NCBI RefSeq assembly: GCF_023195755.1
Contig: NZ_CP096203.1
Location: 1,798,001 to 1,862,000 of the forward strand
Direction: 5' to 3'
DNA length: 64,000 bases
DNA from: Chryseobacterium nepalense
Lineage (GTDB): Bacteria; Bacteroidota; Bacteroidia; Flavobacteriales; Weeksellaceae
The translations under genes and the position numbers were made by a program. Under the pieces are notes generated by a model. The model worked only from the letters and a program-made list of their open reading frames with translations, had not been told where the DNA came from and ran no database searches. Shown one piece after another: positions 34,235 through 47,000 of this stretch (its first letter is position 1; every line of letters starts with the position of its first letter).

Positions 34235-37222
34235 CTAAAATTCAAACTCTCCAATAAGAATACCATCTTCTTTGTTTCCATTTTCTTTCTGATTCTGGAA
34301 TACCACGATCTTTCTTTCCTGCTTGCCGGTAGCATAATTGATATAAATTTCCGCCATAATGGCTGTAGGACCTGCAATTCCTGTCTGCTGCTCTCCAAAA
34401 AAATTGGTCTGAATCTTATACTTTCCTTTCATCGCTTTTTTGAGTAAGAACTGTTCAGGGCCAAAGCCTCCTGTAAAATCGTCGCTCAGTCTTCCTCCTA
34501 TTTCTGTTTCCTTATGCGAATAATAACATCGTTCATTATTAGGATCGGTCACCCAGAGATCAATATCCGTATCATCCTTATTCCAGCTAATGACTACGCG
34601 GATATTTACCGGAAGATCTGCTATGATTTTAGGATTGATATTGCTAAGGTTTAATTGGGATCCGTGATTTGCAATCAGCTGATTGATCTCCATAATAACC
34701 GTTTCTTCAATACCATCATCCCGGTCAGCAAGTTCCTTTGTGTAAGACTGTGTGAGAATTTTGTACAAATTGTCCAAGGCAGCCTGATACTGGCCGTTAT
34801 CTTCCAGTGCAAGAGCGAGATCTCTATAACTTTGCGGATCAAAAGGCCGCCATTCCAACACTTTTTCTGCAGCAAAAAGCTCTTTATCATAGGCTTCAGC
34901 CTGCTTCAATTTATAAGCCAGTAATTTGTACAATTCTTCATTTTCAAACTCAAGATCGGCAATTGCGCTCAACACTTTTAAGCCACGCTTTTTATCATTA
35001 TTTTTTAACAAAAGCTGTGCAACGTCAAAGTAATACTGTGGTATTTCCTCATATTCTTTACGGTTCTGAAGGTAAGTTTTATATATATTTTCCGGGTTAT
35101 TCATGTCTCTGAAAAGCTTCATGTATTTTGCTTTAGAAACAATATCAACGGTAAGAATTCTTCCGGAATTAATGATATCTGACGGCCTTTCTGCAGGAGT
35201 TACAGTTCTCACCTCAACCCCACGGACAGATCCTGACAGCGCATTAGGCACTGTATTCGATGCAATGGATGACATTCCCCTGACACTCATCTGAAGTTGT
35301 TCCCGTCTTGGTTCTGAAACTTTTGATTCATCATCAGTTCTGCTGTTATTATATCCAATTAATACAACTTCTTCAATTTCAGCTTGTCTTGATGTACTAT
35401 CACTTGCAGCACGCCGGGATTCAGGTTTAGGATATTGTCTTAATTTTTTCTTTTGATCGTACTCTTTTTCCCACCAGGTCTTAAGATTTTCAGTCATTTT
35501 TTCGGCATTTTCCATGAGATCTTTTACTCGTTCATCTTTTTTTGCCTTGTCATTTTTAACAATCTCATCAAACTGCTTTTTTAATTCTGCAGGTGGAGCA
35601 ATATCATAACGGACATAATCCTCCACATTTTCCAGCACCATTAAACTCATATTATTGCTTACCAAGCCAAATTGCCTGCTGACATTTTTAATTTCGTTTT
35701 TATTCTTCTTTTCAAAAATTTCCAATTCGTTAAGTTTTTTCTGAGCCCAGAACTTTGAAATTTCCCAATTCTCTACGGTCTGTTCATTGATATTGACATC
35801 AATGGTTTTGGTTTCTGTCACTTCATTACCGTACCCAAATTTAAGAGTAGCTGTTGTGTGATCACCTTTAACAATTCCTGTTAATACAAAATCTTCTGCT
35901 ATAGTCTGAGGCAATGAAGGATAGACTTCTGAAAGCTGAATATTATTTTCAATACCTAAAAATCTCAAAGGTTGAAAAACTAATTTCCGTACTTCTTTTT
36001 CAGGATTATTTTCATTTAGATTTAAAAATTCTCCTCCTGTGGTACTGCTTATGAATTTCAGCTGGTTAAAATCTATATTATTGGATGCAGCAATAATGTA
36101 GACAGGCTGTTTCCAAGGCATGTTCAGTTCCCCGAAAGATGACAAACCGTCCGTAAAAAACAATACTTCGTCTTCGCTCAGCAGCTTTAGCTTTCCGAAA
36201 TCTGTTCCGCCGTCATAAGTTGTTTTTAAAAGATAAGCTTTTAACTCACTCCAGTTTCCATTGTTAATTTTGAAACTTTGTCCTTGTTCGAAGGTATTGT
36301 TAATGAAATAAATGTTTACCGTAAGATTTTTATTCGATTTAAAATATTCCTCCAGCAAGGCCATTTCCTTTACATGATCCCGATTCTTTCCGCTCAACGA
36401 ATTATCCCAGACCACGGCCAGATTATTCGGAAGTTTTTTCATTCTTTCATTTGAATATACGGAGATATCAGCCAGAAAATAGGAAAAGTTATCCGCTTCT
36501 TTTTGAACGACAATCCGCTGGCTCTTATCCTGTACAGGAAAATTGATTTTTAGATTATTGCCTGGTCTGTAATTTTTCTTGTGCATTTCGGCAGTCCAGA
36601 CGTTTCCCGTACTAACAAAATTATAGCTACCATCTGGCTTTTCTTCAAGCATAGGAGCATCCAAATTCTGAAAAACGGTTGTTTTTATGTCAAATTCGGG
36701 AATCTCAGCGGTTTGATTCAGGGGTAAAAAATATTGGAGAAAATCCCCCGACTTTTTTAATTCATACTGATAGGTAATGCGAACAGTCCTTTCCCCTCCG
36801 TTTGGGGCGATAGGATATACTGTTGTCCGGAAATTATTCCCACTCACTTTTTCCAGGAGCCCGGGATCTATATTTCTTTTCCTGATGGTTTGATATACTT
36901 CTTTTGCTTTTTCTTTTTCAACGGGAACAGCGTTTCGAAGTTTTCCATTGATGTCTAAAGCATAGCCGCTCGCATTAACACCTTCAGGAAGAGGAAAGGT
37001 AATTCTGCCTTCTCTCAAACGTCCCGAATTATTCCTAAGAACCATTGTAATGATATTGGTAGAAATTTTCCCGGCAATTTTTGTTTCAATCTCCAGTTTC
37101 TGAAGAATTACCTGATTGTCTTTTTTATATTTCCCTTTCCCGTCCGGACTTTCAACAACCGGTATCTGAGCCAGAAATAAAAGCGGAAAAAATAATAGTA
37201 ATTGTGTATATAACCTTTTCAT
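34235..37222 (-). CDS. VIT and vWA domain protein with TonB-box-like insert
   Basis: A 995-residue secreted protein (signal peptide to LFLAQ). Order: VIT domain about 30-155; vWA domain with MIDAS DNSLS (273-277), T340 and FTDG (356-359); linker; a Lys-rich helical stretch 545-595; then IEEVVLIGY (616-624) and NALSGSVRGVEV (660-671), which read like the TonB box and first plug motif of a SusC protein; TPR-like helices about 700-850; and a C-terminal DUF2135-like domain with DIDLWVTDPNNE. No barrel follows the TonB-like piece. The vWA/VIT pairing suggests metal-dependent protein binding in the envelope; the role is unknown. Confidence 0.85.
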   Translation of the reverse strand: MKRLYTQLLLFFPLLFLAQIPVVESPDGKGKYKKDNQVILQKLEIETKIAGKISTNIITMVLRNNSGRLREGRITFPLPEGVNASGYALDINGKLRNAVPVEKEKAKEVYQTIRKRNIDPGLLEKVSGNNFRTTVYPIAPNGGERTVRITYQYELKKSGDFLQYFLPLNQTAEIPEFDIKTTVFQNLDAPMLEEKPDGSYNFVSTGNVWTAEMHKKNYRPGNNLKINFPVQDKSQRIVVQKEADNFSYFLADISVYSNERMKKLPNNLAVVWDNSLSGKNRDHVKEMALLEEYFKSNKNLTVNIYFINNTFEQGQSFKINNGNWSELKAYLLKTTYDGGTDFGKLKLLSEDEVLFFTDGLSSFGELNMPWKQPVYIIAASNNIDFNQLKFISSTTGGEFLNLNENNPEKEVRKLVFQPLRFLGIENNIQLSEVYPSLPQTIAEDFVLTGIVKGDHTTATLKFGYGNEVTETKTIDVNINEQTVENWEISKFWAQKKLNELEIFEKKNKNEIKNVSRQFGLVSNNMSLMVLENVEDYVRYDIAPPAELKKQFDEIVKNDKAKKDERVKDLMENAEKMTENLKTWWEKEYDQKKKLRQYPKPESRRAASDSTSRQAEIEEVVLIGYNNSRTDDESKVSEPRREQLQMSVRGMSSIASNTVPNALSGSVRGVEVRTVTPAERPSDIINSGRILTVDIVSKAKYMKLFRDMNNPENIYKTYLQNRKEYEEIPQYYFDVAQLLLKNNDKKRGLKVLSAIADLEFENEELYKLLAYKLKQAEAYDKELFAAEKVLEWRPFDPQSYRDLALALEDNGQYQAALDNLYKILTQSYTKELADRDDGIEETVIMEINQLIANHGSQLNLSNINPKIIADLPVNIRVVISWNKDDTDIDLWVTDPNNERCYYSHKETEIGGRLSDDFTGGFGPEQFLLKKAMKGKYKIQTNFFGEQQTGIAGPTAIMAEIYINYATGKQERKIVVFQNQKENGNKEDGILIGEFEF

Positions 37223-37396
37223 AATTTATTGATTACAACTGTTTCTATTTATACAGATGCATAAAATCGAGAAAAGGTTGGAAAGAATAATTTGGCTTAA
37301 CTTTTAGCAACTGAAATAGAAGAGTAATTAATACTTTAAACATGATACATTATTTGTAGGGCTGTAATTTAATTAGCTGAACAGAAGCATATTATC

Positions 37397-37426
37397 AAAA
37401 AAGGCCGGATAATCTCTTATCCAGCC
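37397..37426 (-). terminator. terminator of the giant-protein operon
   Basis: On the minus strand GGCTGGATAA (37426-37417) pairs with TTATCCGGCC (37412-37403), one G-U, loop GAGA, then six T (37402-37397). It closes the unit ending with the 176-aa gene. Confidence 0.8.
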
Positions 37427-37449
37427 AAATATAATAAATCAACAATGCA

Positions 37450-37980
37450 CTATCGAGGTCCCCAAAAACTCCAAGCATCCCCAGTGAAAACCGCTACCAA
37501 ACGAGACGTCGTATCATAGACTATCATTCCCGGCGCAGGGTTTACAACATTAAGATGAGGGCTTGCTACTTTAGGAAGCACCATCGCTTTGTTAGTATCC
37601 GAAAGCACAAGGATACCATCAACATCAGGATCTACATTTGTTCCTATTCTTACCATGGCATTTGTGTTTTCAGTCTTGGTATCCTGCAAGGATGTATCTA
37701 TTGTTACAGGAGTAACTAAATTAGGATCGGCATTTAGACCTATCCAGGCTCCTGCTGCCAGATACTTTACTTTAGTATCGCTTGTGTCAAATATCACTGT
37801 TCCGTCTACCGGATTAATGATATCGTTTTCCGAAGTTACCCATGGTAATATCAAACCCCTGTTTTCTGAATTCCCAAACTCCAATGATACATTAGAATTG
37901 GTTACTGAAGATTTACCTACAGCAACTTGCGAGAAACATGCTGTGGAAACCGTTATACATAAAATTAATAATATTTTCAT
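37450..37980 (-). CDS. small secreted protein of the giant-protein locus, 176 aa
   Basis: Signal peptide MKILLILCITVSTACFSQ. The mature part has two similar halves: GLILPWVTS...NPVDGTVIFDTSDTKVKYL and AMVLPKVAS...NPAPGMIVYDTTSRLVAVF, a repeat style seen in Flavobacteriia surface or fibre-like proteins. The second half resembles the last module of the giant protein upstream (PIEGMLVMDVTNRIFKIYT). It starts 73 bases after that gene ends and is probably co-transcribed. Possibly a cap, adaptor or minor partner of the giant protein. Confidence 0.75.
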   Translation of the reverse strand: MKILLILCITVSTACFSQVAVGKSSVTNSNVSLEFGNSENRGLILPWVTSENDIINPVDGTVIFDTSDTKVKYLAAGAWIGLNADPNLVTPVTIDTSLQDTKTENTNAMVRIGTNVDPDVDGILVLSDTNKAMVLPKVASPHLNVVNPAPGMIVYDTTSRLVAVFTGDAWSFWGPR

Positions 37981-38053
37981 TATTATTTTTTTTGAATTAA
38001 AAGCCAGCCCTTTCCATAATGCAAATTATGAAGAAGAGCTGACAAATCATTTA

Positions 38054-41000
38054 TTAATCAGGACAGGATTGTTCACCGAATGCATACCATGCATAGGTAG
38101 CCCCGCCATCTTTACTTGTATAGATCTTAAAGATCCTGTTCGTAACATCCATTACCAGCATTCCTTCTATCGGAGAGGTAAGGATAAGGGTCGTTCCATC
38201 GTCTGCAACAGGTTGATTAGAAGCATTAAACCTTACCCTGTTGATTACCATTCCTTTCGTCTTGGCTTCCAGTGCCAGCCAGCCGCCATTCCTTACCATC
38301 GGCCAGTTATCACCAGCAGAACCGGCTCTCGCAAGTGAGGTGATACCTGCTTTGGTGTTAAGTGCCGTACCTGCTGTAACTGCCGGTTTATAACATACCG
38401 CTGTAGCGGTAGTAAATGACATATAGCTTAAACCTGCTAAACTAGCAGCAGACACCGGGAAGGCATAGTAATCCGTTCCGTTTACGGTAGCTGTACCTAT
38501 AGCCGGAATTACTGTTGCAGTACCATCACTCAGCTTAGCTGCTGTCGTAGCATAAATCAGTCCTGCTGCACTAGCCGATGGGAATGCAGAAGCAGGGAAA
38601 TATACGGTGACATCCTGAGCAAAACTGCCTTTGTTCTGCATCCTCCATACTCTGGTCATACGCTTGGTATAGGTATTTCCATTAGATGCTAATACATTAC
38701 CCGTTGTTGTGGTTGTACTTAATGAACCATTGTCATCACCCCATACCAGATACTGCATATCTGTATTAAACGTATTAATATTAGCACTATTAGTTGCTGC
38801 AGCCTCTCCTAAGGAAACTGCAACCTGGCTTCCCGTATTTACACTTTGGCTCTGTTTCTGATTCAGTGCTGTGATATCATCTCTTCCGATACCTGCGATG
38901 TTGAACTTATACACAGCATCTTTCGCCCAGCTTATTGTACCATCAGATGCCAGGTAATCCTGGATGGTGGACTGATCCATCGTGATACCATACTTTAATG
39001 AAAGATAACTGTTTACGCGCTGTCTCTCAATAGCAGTAAGGCTTTTTGAGTATTCTACCACTTCAGGTATTTTACCATTGGTGAATGCTGTCTGGTTGTA
39101 AGCCGCTCCTAATGAAAGAGGGCCATTAACCCAGTTGGTAGCACTAGCCACTGAAGTTCCTGCATTGCCGTTTACTCCTGCAAAGAGGGTTCCTGTAGCA
39201 CGCCATCCTGAGTACAATACTGAAGCTCCGGTTCCTGCTAATGTATTGGTTACAGAAGTTCCGTTGCTTAGTGTTAATGTAGAGTTACCCTGAGTTGTAG
39301 AACGGAACTGAAGAAGGTTATTGCCCGTTGCTTTCGGTTCCAAGAAGTAGCGAGCCCCTGCGGATGCATCCGCCACGGCAAAAGTTGCTACCGACTGCTG
39401 TCCACCGATTGCCAAATCTCCTGTGATATCGAAGTTCTGAGATGATGCGCTGCTGAAGTTCATCACTGGGTTGAAGTTCATATTCACAGAAATATCATTA
39501 CGGTAAACAGGTTGCTTGCTGCCTGTAGCCTGCGTTCCATGGCTGCCACTCTGGTCATTCCATTGTGATACCGGTGTGTTGTCTGTTGTTGCCGAAACAC
39601 CATCATCCGCACGAAGCCATAGATTTTCACCTTCCACCCCTCCAGGAGCTTTTGTATAATACGCTATGGTAAAGTAAAATACCGGTGTATTGACCTGTGA
39701 AGCAGGAAGTGTAAAGCTGTAATAGTTTACAGAATTCACATTTACCGTACCTGTGCTTGCATAAGTAAGATTACCTGATGCAAACGTAGCACTCGTACTG
39801 TACAGAAGCGATGGAACATCAAGATTTCCGATCAAAGATGCCGGGATCAGTACCTGTACATCTTTGCCGAAGCTTCCCGTATTCTGTGCTTTCCATACAC
39901 GGCTCAGCCTATTCCTGTTCGGATAAACAGCTGTAAATGGCGTAGTACCTGCGGTATTATTATCTCCCCATGCCAGGAACTGAAGATCATTATCAAAGCT
40001 TCCTGTATTGGTATCATTGCTTCCTGTGATCGTATCAAGACCAAGAATTACCTGATTACCACTGTTCACGCTCTGACTCTGCTTCTGTTGCAGATCACTG
40101 AAATCATCCCTTCCGATCGCTGCTATATTGTTCTGGTATGTAGCATCTCCTGTCCAGAATGGTGTACTGTCTGATGCCAAATAAGTAAACAGGTTGGAAG
40201 AAGTTCCTAAACTTACTCCATATTTCAGTCCCATGTAGGAATCAACCCTTTGTTTCTCATTGGTAGTAGGAATTTTATTGTAATACACTACTTCACTAAT
40301 AATACCGTTCCAGTATTCTCCGAGAGATTGTCTGGTTCCTATTCTTCCGACATTCAATGAAGTACTCACTGAACCGCCGATGCTAGTAAGCGGTCGCGCA
40401 TTAAATGTACCAAATAAAGTACCTCCAGAAGCGGCACCATAAGAAAGAACAGGTGTATTTGATGCATATGGATTAGAGGTTGAAGCTAAAAGATCACTTC
40501 CAAACGTAGTTACCAATACATTGTTTCCGGATCTCATCAATCCAAAGTTCTGACCACTACCACTTGTTCCATAGCTACTGATCCATTCGAAAGTACCACC
40601 TGTTACAGAAGTCCTTCCTACACCAAAAACAGATCTTGATGTACTACCGGACGCCATTCCTGTATCACTAAATGAAAGATAATTCGCATTAGCAGAATTA
40701 AATGTGAATGAGGAGTTAAAATTCAGCAGTGCTGAACCTGTAGTATTGTATGTCGGCTGATTGCCGGCAACACTCTGTACAGCATCTGAATTTTGCATCT
40801 GGTCTGCCCATCTCAATGTGCTTCCCGTAGTTACATCGCGGTCTGCACGGTACCATCTCACCAGATTATCCGTAACTCCGCCAGGACCCGTTGCAGGAGC
40901 TGCAAAAGTAAAGTAATTTCCAGTAGGAATCTGCAATGCAGATGTTGTTCCTGATGTAAGCGGCACATAAGTAATACCCGATGAGAAAGAAGGATCCGTA

Positions 41001-44000
41001 CTGTAGATAAGGTACGTAGCCCTGCTATTATTCACGTTAATATAAATGTTCTGTGCCGTTCCCGTCTGCTGAACTCTCCATACACGGCTCATCACAACAC
41101 GTAAATTATTGGCAAGCCCTGTCTTTTGGGTGAAAACAGCTGCCTGTCCGTTGTTTCCGGTCATAAAGAAATATCTGTCATTGACAATATCCGTATGACC
41201 ACCTGCACCACTCTGGTTAGGATTGGTAAAGTTATTATCCGTGCTTAAGGTAATAATATCTTTTACCGGCATCTGTGAGGTACTGATACGCTGATGCAAG
41301 GTAGCCGTTCTGTCTTTAGCCAGACCTATGATATTATTGTTGTATCCCGAAGCAGCTGTCCAGACAACTGTAACTCCATCTGAAGCAAGATAGTTCTGAG
41401 GTGTTGTCTGATCCAGTGTTAAACCATATTTGATCGCCAGATAGGAATCTACCTGAGAACGTTGCGTACCATTTAATGCTTTAGGATAAACAATAAGTTC
41501 AGGCATACGACCATTAAATAATGTATTGTAACCACCATTCCAAACGTTTGCTCCAACTGCAGCTATACCAGAAGATGATGTATTTAAGTTTCTGTTAGCA
41601 CTATTAAAGGCACGTCCAAATCGGTAAAAAGCGCTTGCTCCACCCGATCCTGCAAATAAATGACTTATCATTAAAGGATTAGAATCACTAGTCCCTCCAC
41701 CGCTTTGAAAATTAGACTGACCAGAGTCTAACCCTAATGGTCTTCCAACAAGTCCATAATACGATGCACTATTCGCGTTAGCACCATAAGATAGAAGATA
41801 GCCCGAATTAGCAGCATAGACTGCAAATTCAGTTCTGCCAGTTGTCCCTATAGGAAGCAGCTGTCTTTTCAATGCCAAATAATTTGAACCGTTAAAGCTT
41901 ACAACCGGATTATAATTCATCATCGATGAAGCCAAGTTACTGTATACCGGACGATTACCTGCATTCGACTGTGTTGCATTATTACCCACATCACTCTGGT
42001 CATCCCATTGAGAAAGACCCGTTCCATTTGTGGTACTGGAAGTTCCTGCATCAGCTTTCAACCATAACGATTCATCAAAAACTCCTCCTGGAGCTTCCAG
42101 GAATGCTGCGAATGTAAAATAATTTCCATTCGGGATCTGAATTCCCGGTGTAGCACCTGCCGTAAGCAGCACATACGTAACTCCTGAAGAAAACGTAGCA
42201 TCTGCGCTATACACTAAATAAGAAGCTTTGGCATTTGAAGATTTTATGTATACATCAAATGAAGTACCGGTATTTTGTGTCTTCCACACGCGTTTCATAA
42301 GAGCATTCATTCCATTGCTTAATCCTGATTTCAATGTATATGATGTTGCCGCATTATTATTGCCCGTGATAAAGAAAGATTTGTCATTAGCAATATCCGT
42401 GTGGCCACTTCCGCCGCTTTGGTTATTATTCGTAAAGTTGGCGTCCGTACTCAGCGTGATAATATCCGCCGAAGCCGACTGGCTCGTGGTAATACGCTGA
42501 TGGAAAGCGGAAATATCATCTCTTCCAAGACCTACTATGTTGTTCTGGTACACCGCATCAGAATTCCAGGTACGGGTGATCCCGTCACTTGCAAGATAGT
42601 CCCCTTCAAGGACCACACCTGATACAACTTCTCCTGAAGTAGCATTACCATTATTATTTCGGCCTAATGTGATACCGTATTTTAATGCAAGGTAACTGTT
42701 CAGCTGAATACGCTCTATTGCCGTGATATTACTTCTGTATACCACGAATTCTCCGATAAGTCCCTTGAACGGATTCTGAGCTCCCCATACGTCTCCGATA
42801 GTAATCTGAGAACATCCAACGTATTTTGTATTTCCTGTGAAGTTAAGGATATTGTTTCCGTTGATCAGTACATTGGATCCGTTGGCTGTTGTATTTTTAA
42901 ATGAGGCCACATTAATGGTCGCGAAACCTGAGTTTCCTCCGCTATAAGCAATAGCGGTATTATCATTGGAAACCTGTGTGGTTGTCAGCGCACGTTCGTC
43001 CAAAGCACCACCCCAATCTGTACTCCATACATCCTGTACAGAAGGTGAAACAGCTTTATATACTATAGCAACATCTGCATTTGGTGTCGTTGTACGTGAA
43101 ATATCCGTTTGGGTAAAGCCCCACGTCCAATCTGCGTCGCTAAAACTTGCCACACTGTTGAAATTGAGTGTTTTTCCAAGAACCATTTGTCCCCTTGAGG
43201 TATGGCCCTGGCAATTGGTAATATCCCAACGCAGGTTTCTGTTGTTTCCACTCTGATCCAGCCAGCTGGTAACACCGGCAAGGCCTGCATCACCACGAAG
43301 CCATAATGCTTCGCTTCTTACCCCACCCGGAGACTGCTCATAGAAAGCAAATGTCATATAGAATGAAGGCTGGTTTACCATTACAGCAGGCAAAGTGAAA
43401 GCCCTGTAGCTTACGGAATTAACCGTAACCGTACCTGTAGGATTATACACCTGGTAGCTTCCTGCAAAAGTAGCATCCGTACCCGCAAGAAGGCTGCTTG
43501 TAGCCGGTACCAAAGTAAGAGGTACCAATACCTGCACATTTTGGTTAAGGCTATTGGTATTCTGAACTTTCCATACCCTGTTCAAACGGCTGTTATAACC
43601 AGGAATACCCGTAAATGCAGAACTGCTGCTCTGATCATTATCCCCCCAAACCAGGAACTGGTTATCTACTGCAAAGCTTCCCGTATTTGCCGTATTGGTA
43701 GCTGCAATTGATGCTAGCCCCATAATAATCTGATTTCCTGTATTTGCTGACTGGGATTGTTTTTGCATCAATGCGGAAGCGCCATCCCTTCCTATACCTG
43801 CTATGTTTTTATTATAAGTACTGTTTGCAGATGCGTCCCAAATTATATTGTTAGAAGAGCTTACATAATTTGTGGCAGTAGATTGATTTAATGTTATTCC
43901 ATACTTTATTGCTAAATAAGAGTGTACCCGAAGGCGATCCTGAGTAGATATAGGATCATCATACGCAATAACCTCTCCAATATTTCCATTAAGAGGGCTA

Positions 44001-47000
44001 AAGTCACCGGTATCTCCGATATCGAAGAAACCATATCCTCCATCAGAATTGGCTTCTGTAAAAGATACGACACTTCCTGAGTTTAAACTTTGAAAAGAAG
44101 TTGTCGCACTATTTGAAGTAGCTCTCCATCCTACAAATCTTATTTCAGGCAATGAGGTATTAACACCTACAAAAGAGCTTGAATTTATAGGATTACCTCC
44201 ACCATCATTTTGGCCAGAAGATACCGTAAATGCATCTATAAATCTGTCTGTAAAACCATTATCATTACCAAGAATTCCTCCCGAACCTTTAGTAACAGTG
44301 AAAAAATCAATAGTTCCTACCGCTGGTGGATTAATATTTTTATTGATTCTTAATTCCGCATTACCACTAAAGGAAAGGTTAGGATTAAAGTTCAATAAAT
44401 TAGATGTTGAATTCAAGCTTGGATTTCTTCCTGACACTGAAGATGATAATGCATCATTATTATTTCCACTACTATCATCCCAAACTCCACTATCAGTATT
44501 AATGGCAGCAGTTACGCCCATGTCAGCTTTTAGCCATACACTAGCTCCTGACACACCACCCGGAGCTGTTAAAAATGCAGCAAAGGTAAAATACTGTCCT
44601 GAAGCAAAATCTATAGTCGCTGTATAGTACTGCACACCGCTAATGGTTTCCAGGTTCATTGAAATACTTGTATCTGTTCCATCAAATACAGCATCCGTAC
44701 TTCTCAATAATGTCGGTTGTGCAATAGATACAGGCAGCTGAGATGCCGGGATAGCTACTTTAACAGTTCCTACTGTTCCGGTTTCCTGTACTTTCCATAT
44801 GCGTGTCATTCTAAAGTTGGAGTTGCCAAATGCAAAAGATGTTGCAAATGATTCCGTTCCTGTATCGGACCCCCACATCATAAACGTTTTATCTGTCCCA
44901 AAACTGTTTGGATTATTGGCATTGGTATCGAAAATATTGTTATTACCGATCACCGGCTGAATGCCGCTGTTTACAGATTGGGACTGCTTTTGTGATAATG
45001 CAGAAGCGTCATCTCTACCGATACCAGCGATGTTGTTATTGTAACCTGTATTCGTTGTTGCATTCCAAGCAATTGTAGTACCATCTGAAGCTAAGTAATT
45101 TACAGGGCTGGAATTAGAACCAAGTGTTACTCCATATTTAATTCCTAAATATGATTGAATGCGCTGTTCTTCAAGAGCAGTATGTGAGTTTGGCGCATAT
45201 ACAATAATTTCAGATAAATACCCATTCAGGTACTGACTACCACCAGGTCTTGTACCTATTAATGTATTCGTATCTGTTGGAAAGCTGTAACTTGATGTAG
45301 ATGACAAGTCAGCAATACCGTTAAAAGATGCTGAAAAAGTGGATCCATTACGTTTAATCTGAAATACTCCTGGTAACGTTCCCGGTCCTTGACTTCCAGA
45401 ATATACAAATGACGTATTCTGTCTTGCTATTCTTTGAAGATTATTGGTATCGGTTAAAACATATTGAAAAGTGTTATTTAAAGTATTGCTTGCAATAAGT
45501 GTATGATTAATTGATGATACACTAGGTTTAAACATTGTATAAACATTGAAATTATTAGTTCCAGCAAGTCCCCACTCTGATACACCATCATATCTTATCC
45601 AGTTAGAACCATCAAATGAAATAGATGGATTAAAATTTACTCCTGACGCCAAATATTTTGGAGAAACAGAAGCATCGTAAGTATCATTATTTATAACATT
45701 TGCCCAGCTCGCGATTGTAGCATTATTAACTGTTGTGTCAGTATTTACATCGGCTTTTAGCCATAATGATGCTCCTACGACCCCACCCGGCGCTGTAACA
45801 AAAGCCGCAAAGCTGAAAAACTGCCCGGAAGTAAGATCTACCGTAGTGGTGTAATACTGTACGCCGCCAATCGTTTCCAAAGCCATGGCCTGTCTGATAT
45901 CAGTGCCATCAAATACGGCATCTGAACTTACGAGTAAGGTAGGATTAGTTATATTCCTTAGTAAATCACTTGCTTTCAGGGCAACTTTTACTGTTCCCAC
46001 CGTTCCGGTTTCCTGTACTCTCCATATCCTTGCCATACGGTTATTCAACCCGCCAAAAGCAAAAGCCGTTGCAAAATTGGTACTGCCTGTATCTGAACCC
46101 CAAACCAGGAAGCTTTTATCCGTGCTGAAGCTGTTGGTATTATTAGCATTAGTATCGAAAATATTTCCGTTACCAATTACCGGCTCAATACCGCTGTTTA
46201 TGGATTGAGACTGTTTTTGTGACAACGCAGAAGCGTCATCTCTACCGATACCGGCAATATTATTTTTATAAGTACTATTAGCCGTTGCATCCCAAAAAAT
46301 AGTGGATCCATCCGATGCAAGATAATTCTGAGCAGTACTTTGATCTAATGTGATCCCATATTTAATCGCCAAATATGAATTTATCCTTAAACGCTCACTG
46401 ATTGTAAGGTTTGTATTATATGCGATAACCTCAGGAAGATTTTGACTTGCACTATTGTTACAAACATATCCTCCTATACTAATGAGCCTGTTAAATGGCA
46501 CAGGAGTATTATTTAAATCTGAAGTAGCTAGAGAAAGACCATTCATGAACCATTTCCCAGTACCGGCAGTGCCGGTTAAAGCGGTATGAGAAATAACTGG
46601 CTTACCAGATACAACAAATGATGGAGATGTGGCTTGTATATAAGAATTAGCCGTATTCCCTCCGGAATAACTGGTAGTTCCTGCAAGCTCCAGTCTATTT
46701 ATATAGCCTGAATTACATGTAATAGTGGTTGTTACCCCACCAATACCATCACCTCCTACAGGATAACTGACTGATATAATATCCCTCGCGGATAAATTGA
46801 GTGAAGAGTTGAGCCTGTAAGCCCCCCCAATTTTAACTACCGGATTATAGTTTAAATTATCCGTATTGTTTGTTGCAAAAAGAGGCTGGCTACTCACTGT
46901 ACTCTGAACAAAGTTATTCAAGTTAGGGCTTTGATCATTCCATTGTGAAACAGAGCTACCATTGGTAACAGTACTTGTCCCGGAATCTGCCTTAAGCCAT

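Noticed and set aside
37589..38338. 249-codon plus-strand frame over the 176-aa gene and the end of the giant gene
   Set aside because: It is the complement of two coding regions and the gap between them; no domain and no independent promoter or terminator.
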